From NCBI GenBank assembly GCA_021324135.1, contig JAJPJO010000194.1:1-35078 (forward strand): 35,078 nt of DNA, in the 5' to 3' direction. Below the pieces are notes generated by a model. The model did no database searches and had not been told where the DNA came from. It was given only the letters and a program-made list of their open reading frames with translations. Source of the DNA: Pseudomonadota bacterium. Its GTDB lineage: Bacteria; Cyanobacteriota; Vampirovibrionia; Obscuribacterales; Obscuribacteraceae. Both the position numbers and the translations under genes were made by a program. Below are positions 7,707 to 15,479 of this stretch, piece after piece (within the stretch, counting starts at the first letter, position 1; every line of letters begins with the position of its first letter).

Positions 7707-10700
7707 TCATCCTCGGCGTCTGCCGCGCTTCTTAGACTTACCGGATCCTTTCTGGTACTGCTTCAACAAACTCTGGGCCTCATCAAATTGACCGGACTCT
7801 TGGGGAACCCCTTTAAGAAGCTCGATCGCTTCTTGAACCGCACCATTCTTTTTCTTTTGTTTGGCTCGCATGATGTTGATTGTGTCCAGCTTGTCGGACT
7901 GCTCGGGAGTGAGACCGCGCTTCTCTTCTTCTTCTTGCAAAAGCTTGCAGGCATTCTCCAACTTGCCGGACTTGATCAGCTTATCGACCTCGCCCATCAA
8001 TTTCTTGTCTTGTTCTTGCTGATTACCCTTCTCAGGCTGGCCGAACTTGAGGATATGACTGAAATCAGGCTTGAGAACGACGACCGCGCCGATGCCCCCA
8101 ATCACGACAAGAGCAATCAGTATGGGCACGATTGGAATGCGCGGCGCACTCATGGAAGCTTTGGCACGCCCTCGGGCTTTGCGCCGCTCGGCATCAGCCA
8201 TCTGGGCCAGTCGATTGGCATTGACGCGATCCAGATCGCCGGCGCTGATTGCCGAATCCGACTGAGCGGGTGGAGCAGGTTGCGGAGTTATTGTTTGCTG
8301 GCGAGCGGCGGCTTCTTCCATAATCCGGTTGACGACGTCGCGGCGGTTGCCGGCATCAGGCAAAACCGATGGCTCCGGCGGCGGAGCCTGCGGAAGCTCG
8401 ACGTTCAACTTGCCAATGGTTTGTTGCTCGAGCTTGCGGTTCAGCTCGGCAATTCTGGCGCTGACGGCATCCTGTCCGTAGCTGCCACTGCCTGTGGTGC
8501 TGCCGACATTGCGCATCGTGTCGGGTGTAGGCATGCCACCACTCAAGTCCGGTCCTTGAGCGAATGCGGATAGCCCGCCAGTAGAGCCGCCCGGGGTCGG
8601 CAATGTCCCCGGAGCGGCGGGGTTTTGCTCGTCCCATTCGGCATTTTTCATGGCCGCCAATTTGCGGCTGACTTTGCCCTGCGGCTTATTGACTCGCGCA
8701 GCCATCTTGTTGGCATCGGCACCACCCTCGGTATCAAGATGACTATCCAATTTGTTGGGTGCTTTGCTGGCTGCCTCGAGTAAACGGCTCAGAGCATCAG
8801 AGGTTGATGTGGAAGGGTTCTGGCTAATCGGTCGCTGGCTGATTGGTTGGATGCTCGGCGGAGCCGACGAGGTCGATAACGGTCCAAATGATGGATTATC
8901 CGAATCGTCCATGGCTGAAGCCAGGCGGGCTGCCGCTTCGCTGAGACTGCTGGCAAACGCGCCTGCTCCTGCCGGTTCGTCTCCGCCAAGCAAATCGTCG
9001 GGCCGCTCAAAGGGATTTTTCATCTCCGGCGCCTTCTTAACTGCTGCCGATTCATCATCCTCACCGCCGAGCAGTTTATCAACTGCCTCCACCAGTGCCT
9101 TAGTGGGCAGCGATGAGGCGGGAGCTTCTTCTTCCTCCTCGAGAGGAGATGGTTCGGCATCCTTGGCCGGTTCCGATTCGTTGATCGCCGCCATCAGTTT
9201 GGCAAAGCCGGCCGCGCCGGAATTATCGTCCTGTTCAGTTAGAGACGGATGCGACGCCGAGGATGCAACGGCAAAAGCGAATTTGTTCTTGTCATCAACA
9301 GGCTCACTTTCCGGTGGGCTCGGGACCTGAGTATTTTCCGCTTCTTCAGGTTCATCATCATCCTGAGCCAACGAGCCAAGCAGCGCCCCCAGACCGGTCC
9401 GCTTCAGAGGCTCAGCCTCGGCTTCTTTCTTTGCTGCGGGCATGGCACCGGATTTAGTGCTATCAGAGCCGGACGGCTCGTCTTTGAGGAGGTCATCACC
9501 GATGCGGGCGAAGGAGCGTTTGTTTTTGCGTTTTTCTTCCTTCTCGCGCTTGGAGGCGTCGATTAAGGCTTGCAGCGAAGCGTCCTGATCGAGCTCGAAT
9601 TCCGATTTCGGCGCTGATTTCGGGGCACTGTCGCTAATCGGCTCGACCGGCTTATCCTCATCAGTTTTTGGCGCCGAGGGCGGCTCGCTCTTGGCCTCTA
9701 ATGCTCGTTTCGCTTCAGATTCGATTTTGGCGTCCAGGTCATCCAACTTGGGAGCCCACTTCGAAGCGGCTTCCGGTTCAGGCGCAGATGGTTCGATCTT
9801 TTCCGCCTCGGGAGGCAGGACCGGTTGCTGGAGATTCTGCGGAGATGCCGGTGGTTGGGCTTGCTCTGCTTCCATGCCAGGCTGCTGGACTGGTGGCATG
9901 TATGGTGGCATACCCGGCATACCAGGCATACCCGGCATACCCGGCGTTTGATAAGGATACATCTGTCCAGGCTGTGGATAGGGATAGCCGGCCATCGGAT
10001 AAGAACCGGATTGCTCCTGATTCATCGGCGGGTACTGGTAGCCGGGCGGCATCGGCTGCCCCGGCATGTATGGCGGCATCTGCATGTAAGGCATCATGCC
10101 GCCGGGCGGATAAGACATGGACTGATCGTAGGGCATCATCTGTCCGGGAATGGCAGGCATGCCCGGCACAGTTTGACCCATACCCGGCATCTGACCGGGC
10201 ATACCCGGCATACCTTGACCGGGCATTCCCGGCATTCCGGGCATACCTTGAACGGGCATTCCGGGCATTCCCGGCATGCCTTGTGCCGGCGACATGCCGG
10301 GCATCATTTGTCCGGGCATGGTTTGTCCTGGCACTGCATGTGGTGGCATCATGCCGGGCGGCCAGCTCTGCTGTTGCTGGTGCATCAAACCGGCTGGCCA
10401 GGCACCGGATCCTTGCATGGGGTCGTTTTCGCCAACCACAATAGGCTGCACGTTGCCCGTCTTGAGAGCTTCGACTTCATCCTGCCAATTGAGATTCGAC
10501 ATCCCTCGGCGAATGTCTTCGTCGGTAAGCTGCGGTATGTGACCGTCGAGCGAGCGTGAAAAAGACTTGTGATTACCGCCGGGCGACTCGTCATATTCGT
10601 CTTCGTAAACGTCTTCGATTTGAGGCTTGGCTTGTCCGGATCCCGGACCGGACGGCCGTCCTGCCACCGCATTTGGTGATTGCCCAGGCCCGGACTTCGT

Positions 10701-13643
10701 AGCTATTTCAGGACCACCCGGAGCTTTTCCAGGTGCGCCCGGTCTCGGGGGAGCTCCCGGCGTGCCCGCCGCGCCGGGTAAACCCGGTTTAGCCGCTCCA
10801 CCGCCCGCTCCTCCAGGTTGCCCGGGTCTGGCCGCCGGCTGCGCTTTCACCTGGCCTCCCGGTCCGGAGCCCGGCTTCCCTTGTCCTGCTCCGGGTGAGC
10901 CCGGTTTGCCCTGAGCCGGCTGAACCGAGCCCGGTTTGATTTGATTTGGCTGCACGCCCGGTTTGGCTTGTCCGGATGGTACCGCACCTGGTGCAGCTTT
11001 TGCTTGTGCCGGCCCCGGACCCTGGTTCTGGGACGGTGCCTTGGCAGGCTCTGATGGTTTGGCAGGCGCCACGGTTTCGCGGCGATGCTCTGCTGGAGGA
11101 ACATAACTATAAACTGATGACGGTCTGGCCTCGGCCGGCGCAGCATTTGTAGGAGTGCGCGCTATGGGTGGTGCCGCTTGACCTGGTTGACGTTTTACAA
11201 GCGACGACAATCGCCCCTGCGATTTCGACGCCTCGCTTTTCTCAGCTGGTTGACCCGGCTGGGCCGTTGATCCAGGCGAAACCGCTTGCTCTTGGCCAGG
11301 CGGTCTGCCATTGGCGCCCTGCATGGCAGCGGGAGCATCGACAGGAGTCTTGCCGGCAGGCACCGAGCCTGGAGAGGCGCCCGATGGAGGCGATCCCGGG
11401 GCAGGCCTGTTCGGGCCTGGTGCACCCGGCATCCCGCCCACTGGTTGCTGCGACGGCGGCTTTGCGTCGCTCTTCGCTTCGCTCTCTTTATTATCGCTAC
11501 CGGCCTCAGACGGCTTGCTCGATGTAGTTTGAGCCGTGATCGGCGGCTTTGCCGGCTGGCCTGAAGTCTGAGCGGAGCCGGTTGGCCCGGTCCCAGAGGG
11601 TCGATTGCCGGCTCCGACAACTGTCTGTCCGGCCAGCGGCGGTCTTGCACCGGCCTGCGGACCGGCACCTTGACCGGGTCCGGCTGGCTTGGCTGGACCG
11701 CCGGCTTGCGCCGCCGCTGCTTGACCGGCAACGGGTGGTCTAACCTGTTGTCCTGCTGCTGTGCCTTGAGCCTCGCCTGGTTTGGGCGCACCCGGCACAG
11801 GCGGAGTGCCGGCCGGCTTCGCTGCCTGGGCGGGAAGTGCGGGTCTTTGCTGAGCACCGGGTCCTTGAGGACCACCTGCGCCGGGCATTGGTGGTGCACC
11901 GGCGCCGGGCATTGGAGGCGTGCCTGGTTTGGGCGGCGCTCCGGCTCCGGGTTTGGGCGGCGCGCCGGGCATTGGTGGTGCACCGGGCATGGGTGGAGCA
12001 CCAGGTTTTGGTGGGGTGCTGGCTCCAGGAGCCACAGGCGCACCTGCACCTGGGGCAGGCGGCATGCCGGGCGGTGTCGCTCCGGGCTGCACAGCGCCTG
12101 GCGGACGGGCCGGCGCACCAGGCGGACCTGATTGAGGGGAAGGAGCACGACCGGGGCCATCAGGGCTTTGGCCGGGCTGATTGATGATTGTCTGATTCGG
12201 TCCCAAACGCAGCGGCGGCTTCTGACCAGGCTTCAGGGCAAGCGGTCGAACGGGCTGAGCACCTTTGGCTTCATCCTTTGGCTGATTGGCATTGGGATTG
12301 GCAGGATTATTAGGAGCGGGCGGCGCACCAGGTGGGCGTCCGGGCATGGCGGGCTGAGCCGGTCGAGGCGGCGGCGCCGCCCCTGGCGGTGAAGCGCCCG
12401 GCGGCGCGGGGGTCGGAGCGGGTCCGGCTTGTCCGGCTGGGGGCTGAGCGCCCAACATACCAGGAGGGTTGGGGCGAGCGACATTGCCAGGTGATGGCGG
12501 TAGAACGTTCCCACCCGCCTTCGGAGGAGGAGGCGGCGGCATGAAAAGCTCAGGCATGTCTTCAGGACCGGCTGCGAACTGCGGTCGTTTCGGCTTATCT
12601 TCATCGAGCAAACGCTCGGTAGGCAGTATCTCGAGGTCCCGCTCGCTTGCCGAGTCTCTGGCCGTCAACTTGGCCCGGTCCGATTTGCCGAACTCGAGTC
12701 CGGCACAAGCTGCATCCAGCTCTCTCCAGAACTCTTTTATGGATTCATGCCGCTCTTCGGGTAACTTTGATAATGCTTTCGCTACGACTGCCTCAACCCG
12801 CTCGGGGAAGACCAGATCTTTGCGCACCTGACCCATCTTCGGCGCCGGTTCGGTCACGGTCATATACATGAGCTTCATCAGATCGTGCGCCAGGAAAGGC
12901 CTTCGACCGGTGAACATCTCAAAGACAATCACCGCCATTGAATAAAGATCGCTTCTAAAGTCGAGCTCGAAACCCTGGCACTGCTCGGGGCTCATGTAAG
13001 CAGGGCTGCCGGCAACCGTTTTCGGTTTCGATATCTGGGCTCGAGCGGCGCTCTCCTGCGGGGTGTCCGCGATACCGAAGTCGAGAACTTTGACGTAATC
13101 ACCGCGAATTTCGCTTTCCTCAAGAACAATGTTCTCCGGCTTCATGTCCCTGTGAATCAAACCCTGCTCGTGAGCATGGGAGAGGGCATCGCAGACCTGC
13201 CGGGTAATGTTGAGAATGCGCTTGGGCGGCAAGGCGCCCTTCTGGGTGATCAAATGGCTGAGGGTGATGCCCTCCAGGTAATCCATGACCAGATACGGCT
13301 GCCCGTCATCGGTCGTACCGGAGTCCCAGACCGTGATGATGTGAGGGTGGCGCAGCTTCTGTGCGGCTTTCAGCTCGCGCAGCAAACGATCGAGCGAGGC
13401 GCTGTCGGCACCCAGGTAACTGTGAATCACCTTGACTGCTACTTCTCCGCCCAGCATCAAACGCGTGGCTTTGTAGACAATGCCGCTCGAGCCCTTGCCG
13501 ATTACCGAATCGACTGCAAACTTGTCATCGATGAGGGCGCCGATCAGGGGGTCCTTTCCGACCGATTCAAGCGGGATATTATCATTCGGACACGTACTCT
13601 GCGTGTCATTGAAATACTGATTGCATCGTAGGCAAAGCTTCAT
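7707..13643 (-). CDS. Giant Ser/Thr kinase (1978 aa) with very long Pro/Gly-rich linker
   Basis: It shares its architecture with the downstream kinase. There is an N-terminal zinc ribbon (MKLCLRCNQYFNDTQSTCPND), then a full kinase domain (about residues 43-310: IGKGSSGIVYKA, VAVKVI, HRDMKPEN, VLDFGIAD, GSPAYMSPEQ). The linker runs from about 320 to 1835: Pro/Gly/Ala-rich at 367-1010, a Met-Pro-Gly array at about 1100-1250, then acidic Ser/Ala/Glu-rich to about 1800. One membrane helix lies near 1840-1860 (IPIVPILIALVVIGGIGAVV), then a charged TPR-like tail ending in a basic cluster (KSKKRGRRRG). The linker is on the same side as the kinase, so it should be cytoplasmic. The frame is unbroken across 5.9 kb despite the repeats. 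Confidence 0.9.
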   Translation of the reverse strand: MKLCLRCNQYFNDTQSTCPNDNIPLESVGKDPLIGALIDDKFAVDSVIGKGSSGIVYKATRLMLGGEVAVKVIHSYLGADSASLDRLLRELKAAQKLRHPHIITVWDSGTTDDGQPYLVMDYLEGITLSHLITQKGALPPKRILNITRQVCDALSHAHEQGLIHRDMKPENIVLEESEIRGDYVKVLDFGIADTPQESAARAQISKPKTVAGSPAYMSPEQCQGFELDFRSDLYSMAVIVFEMFTGRRPFLAHDLMKLMYMTVTEPAPKMGQVRKDLVFPERVEAVVAKALSKLPEERHESIKEFWRELDAACAGLEFGKSDRAKLTARDSASERDLEILPTERLLDEDKPKRPQFAAGPEDMPELFMPPPPPPKAGGNVLPPSPGNVARPNPPGMLGAQPPAGQAGPAPTPAPPGASPPGAAPPPRPAQPAMPGRPPGAPPAPNNPANPNANQPKDEAKGAQPVRPLALKPGQKPPLRLGPNQTIINQPGQSPDGPGRAPSPQSGPPGAPARPPGAVQPGATPPGMPPAPGAGAPVAPGASTPPKPGAPPMPGAPPMPGAPPKPGAGAPPKPGTPPMPGAGAPPMPGAGGPQGPGAQQRPALPAQAAKPAGTPPVPGAPKPGEAQGTAAGQQVRPPVAGQAAAAQAGGPAKPAGPGQGAGPQAGARPPLAGQTVVGAGNRPSGTGPTGSAQTSGQPAKPPITAQTTSSKPSEAGSDNKESEAKSDAKPPSQQPVGGMPGAPGPNRPAPGSPPSGASPGSVPAGKTPVDAPAAMQGANGRPPGQEQAVSPGSTAQPGQPAEKSEASKSQGRLSSLVKRQPGQAAPPIARTPTNAAPAEARPSSVYSYVPPAEHRRETVAPAKPSEPAKAPSQNQGPGPAQAKAAPGAVPSGQAKPGVQPNQIKPGSVQPAQGKPGSPGAGQGKPGSGPGGQVKAQPAARPGQPGGAGGGAAKPGLPGAAGTPGAPPRPGAPGKAPGGPEIATKSGPGQSPNAVAGRPSGPGSGQAKPQIEDVYEDEYDESPGGNHKSFSRSLDGHIPQLTDEDIRRGMSNLNWQDEVEALKTGNVQPIVVGENDPMQGSGAWPAGLMHQQQQSWPPGMMPPHAVPGQTMPGQMMPGMSPAQGMPGMPGMPVQGMPGMPGMPGQGMPGMPGQMPGMGQTVPGMPAIPGQMMPYDQSMSYPPGGMMPYMQMPPYMPGQPMPPGYQYPPMNQEQSGSYPMAGYPYPQPGQMYPYQTPGMPGMPGMPGMPPYMPPVQQPGMEAEQAQPPASPQNLQQPVLPPEAEKIEPSAPEPEAASKWAPKLDDLDAKIESEAKRALEAKSEPPSAPKTDEDKPVEPISDSAPKSAPKSEFELDQDASLQALIDASKREKEEKRKNKRSFARIGDDLLKDEPSGSDSTKSGAMPAAKKEAEAEPLKRTGLGALLGSLAQDDDEPEEAENTQVPSPPESEPVDDKNKFAFAVASSASHPSLTEQDDNSGAAGFAKLMAAINESEPAKDAEPSPLEEEEEAPASSLPTKALVEAVDKLLGGEDDESAAVKKAPEMKNPFERPDDLLGGDEPAGAGAFASSLSEAAARLASAMDDSDNPSFGPLSTSSAPPSIQPISQRPISQNPSTSTSDALSRLLEAASKAPNKLDSHLDTEGGADANKMAARVNKPQGKVSRKLAAMKNAEWDEQNPAAPGTLPTPGGSTGGLSAFAQGPDLSGGMPTPDTMRNVGSTTGSGSYGQDAVSARIAELNRKLEQQTIGKLNVELPQAPPPEPSVLPDAGNRRDVVNRIMEEAAARQQTITPQPAPPAQSDSAISAGDLDRVNANRLAQMADAERRKARGRAKASMSAPRIPIVPILIALVVIGGIGAVVVLKPDFSHILKFGQPEKGNQQEQDKKLMGEVDKLIKSGKLENACKLLQEEEEKRGLTPEQSDKLDTINIMRAKQKKKNGAVQEAIELLKGVPQESGQFDEAQSLLKQYQKGSGKSKKRGRRRG
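9890..10345 (-). repeat. Met-Pro-Gly coding repeat array
   Basis: The sequence repeats variants of GGCATACCCGGCATACC (plus strand), encoding runs of MPGM and GMPG in the giant kinase. Units differ mainly at third codon positions, so selection appears to hold the protein pattern. Confidence 0.8.
10640..12540 (-). repeat. Pro/Gly/Ala-rich low-complexity coding region
   Basis: About 1.9 kb encode degenerate PGAPP, PPGA, KPG and PGQ motifs of the giant kinase linker, with a tight block of PPMPGAPPMPGA-type units near 11880-12010. The Gly-X-Y periodicity is only local, so a true collagen helix is not supported over the whole region. Confidence 0.75.
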
Positions 13644-14007
13644 CTTAGTTTATGGTCGCCCGTTCCCTCTGAGCTGAATAGAAAAAGTAATTCCTAGAAC
13701 TAACTACCCGCTCAACAATTGACTTACATGCATTACCCTTTATCGGACAGTCGCAAACAGATCGGCTCGCCGAAAATCGTCTTGTAATCAGGGCTCAGGC
13801 TTCCTTCCAGATTAACTTTGGTTTTTATCTCGCCTTCAACCAGACCACCGCCATTTAAGCTGCGCACGACCCTATAGGCTTGTGCCAGCCGTTCTGATTA
13901 TTGTATTCCCTAAAATTATGAAAAGAGCACACAACAAGAAGCAATATTGTCTGATGTTTCCTTACTGAGCGCCTGATTAGCGGTCAAGTGGACGGCCAGT
14001 CAGGCAA
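13644..14007. other. Intergenic gap upstream of the giant kinase
   Basis: This 364-base gap holds the promoter region of the giant kinase operon at its left end and the small coding remnant described separately. Nothing else stands out except a weak CCTGATT/AATCAGG inverted repeat with a long loop at the dprA stop. Confidence 0.4.
13733..13897 (-). pseudogene. Short coding remnant, C-terminal fragment of an unidentified protein
   Basis: A stop-to-stop frame of 54 codons reads SERLAQAYRVVRSLNGGG, then LVEGEIKTKVNLEGSLSPDY and KTIFGEPICLRLSDKG before TAA. The composition is that of an ordinary folded protein (helix then strands), unlike random sequence. There is no ATG; a GTG at 13867 and a CTG at 13888 exist. 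It could be the last exon-like piece of a truncated gene or a very small gene with a non-ATG start. The family is not recognised. Confidence 0.3.
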
Positions 14008-15159
14008 TCAGGGAGCCGATCGGGAATACCAATCGCCGCCCTGCCGCGTTATCACGCCGGCAAGCTCGAGCACGGTGAGAGTGGCGGACAGCTCTCCGAC
14101 AGCCATGCCGGTTTTCTGGCAGAGGTGATCGAAGTGTATCGGCTCTGGTGAGAGGAGATCGAGAATCTCCTTTTCACGACCGAAAAGCTCGACAACACAA
14201 GCAATTTCGTTGGCGGGAGCGGCACTGACTGCCCAATTCAAATCCTCCATGACGTCCCTGTAATCGCGAATCAGATGGGCTTTGGTATCGCGAATCAGGC
14301 TGTTGGTGCCGCGCGACATGCGGCTGTCGATGCGGCCGGGTATGGAAAAAACTTCGCGAAATTGCTCGAAGGCGATGTTCGCGGTGATCAACGCACCCGA
14401 TTCCTGATCGGCCTCGACCACGATTACACCTTTTGAAAGTCCGCTGATTATGCGATTGCGCGCCGGAAATTGCCACGCCTCCGGTTTCGTTCCAGGGAAA
14501 AATTCGGATATAACGGCAGTCTGTTCCGCCTCTATCAGACGCTCGTAGAGCGGACGGTTCGTAGGCGGGTAGCAGACGTCCGGACCGCAGCCAAGCACGG
14601 CAACCGTCTTTCCACCTGCATCTAAGGCGCCCCAATGGGCCAGCGAGTCGATACCATATGCCATACCACTAATAACAGTGACGCCCTGGCGAGCCAGATC
14701 CCGGGCAAGCTCCCGGGCAATGCCTTTACCATAACTGGTCGGCTTGCGCGACCCGACGACGGCAAGAGGCGCTTGCCAGTGGTCGAAGCGCAAGTGACCT
14801 TTCACATAAAGAATCATGGGCGGATCATTTATCTGCCTCAGGAGGTACGGATAATCCGGATGGTAAAACGGAATTGCCCCGACGCCCGCCCTCTTCAATT
14901 GATGCAGAAGCTTCTCCGGCTCGACCTTTCGGCGCGCCTCGAGAAACTTGCCGAGCACATCCGGACTCATCAGCCTCACCGATTGCAAATCTTCGGGCTC
15001 CGCCTCCCAGGCAGCTTTCAAGCTCTCGAAGCGCTCGAACAATAATTTCACTCGCGCCAGACCAATGCCGTCGATGGCATGATCGAACGCCAACCAGTGC
15101 GCGATCTCGTCGTCGTTGAAGAGCCGCTCCAAATCTATGTCTTTGTTCAGTTCGCTCAT
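14008..15159 (-). CDS. dprA: DNA processing protein DprA (Smf)
   Basis: A 383-residue DprA, the usual length. An N-terminal helical (SAM/HhH-like) region is followed by the Rossmann-like domain: LAVVGSRKPTSYG, VISGMAYGIDSLAHWGAL, VAVLGCGPDVCYPP, SEFFPGTKP and the signature FPARNRIISGLS. The C-terminal segment (about residues 315-380) is a winged-helix DML1-like domain. DprA loads RecA on incoming single-stranded DNA in natural transformation. The ATG at 15159 is preceded by AAGGTG at good spacing; a GTG three codons upstream is less likely. The stop of a small upstream ORF overlaps this start (ATGA). Confidence 0.95.
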   Translation of the reverse strand: MSELNKDIDLERLFNDDEIAHWLAFDHAIDGIGLARVKLLFERFESLKAAWEAEPEDLQSVRLMSPDVLGKFLEARRKVEPEKLLHQLKRAGVGAIPFYHPDYPYLLRQINDPPMILYVKGHLRFDHWQAPLAVVGSRKPTSYGKGIARELARDLARQGVTVISGMAYGIDSLAHWGALDAGGKTVAVLGCGPDVCYPPTNRPLYERLIEAEQTAVISEFFPGTKPEAWQFPARNRIISGLSKGVIVVEADQESGALITANIAFEQFREVFSIPGRIDSRMSRGTNSLIRDTKAHLIRDYRDVMEDLNWAVSAAPANEIACVVELFGREKEILDLLSPEPIHFDHLCQKTGMAVGELSATLTVLELAGVITRQGGDWYSRSAP

Positions 15160-15458
15160 AGGACGCACCTTGAGAAAATGCTTGACCGCACTATTGCATT
15201 GTGACTAACATACTCGATAAACAGCAAGCCAATCGCAGAGAAGAGGGTTCGCGATTGCCCTCGAAAATCTATGAACGGCTGGAATCCGATCAGTATAGTT
15301 CCTCCTGCGCAATTCAGATTCAAAAAAGCGTAAAACTGGCAAGTACCTATTTTGCTCATCTTGAACCGCAAGGCAAGCGCCCGGGATCCGAAGCCAATCA
15401 GGACGATGGATGCTAGCATGTGAATAGCCGGAGCAGTTGCTAAAGTACCGTTTACCAC
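15156..15458 (-). CDS. Possible small membrane protein coupled to dprA
   Basis: A 100-codon frame (GTG start) contains up to three hydrophobic segments: HMLASIVLIGFGSRALAL, FYAFLNLNCAGGTILIGF and LFSAIGLLFIEYV. The spacing and the NLN..GG pattern are loosely reminiscent of small CBU_0592-like membrane domains. The TGA stop overlaps the dprA ATG in an ATGA arrangement, which argues for a real gene. Against it: the start has only a weak ribosome site, and it leaves 21 bases before the divergent gene at 15480, little room for promoters. Confidence 0.38.
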   Translation of the reverse strand: MVNGTLATAPAIHMLASIVLIGFGSRALALRFKMSKIGTCQFYAFLNLNCAGGTILIGFQPFIDFRGQSRTLFSAIGLLFIEYVSHNAIVRSSIFSRCVL

Positions 15459-15479
15459 AAATCAAAGACCAGGGATCAA

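Noticed and set aside
9890..10345. Possible CRISPR-like array from regularly repeated short units.
   Set aside because: Units are directly adjacent, encode MPG in frame, vary at third codon positions and have no spacers.
9668..12184. Several long plus-strand frames opposite the giant kinase.
   Set aside because: They mirror the Pro/Gly-rich GC-biased repeats; their His/Arg/Trp-rich products are typical antisense shadows. The minus frame holds kinase, membrane helix and tail without a break.
10640..12540. True collagen-like triple helix in the giant kinase.
   Set aside because: Gly-X-Y periodicity holds only over short blocks and is often broken; a flexible Pro-rich linker explains it better.
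13972..14012. CCTGATT/AATCAGG inverted repeat as dprA terminator.
   Set aside because: The 7-bp stem has a 27-base loop, overlaps the stop codon and lacks a T tract.
15201..15416. Plus-strand 71-codon frame in the dprA upstream region.
   Set aside because: Polar composition without motifs or ribosome site; the opposite strand has a better candidate with an ATGA overlap to dprA.
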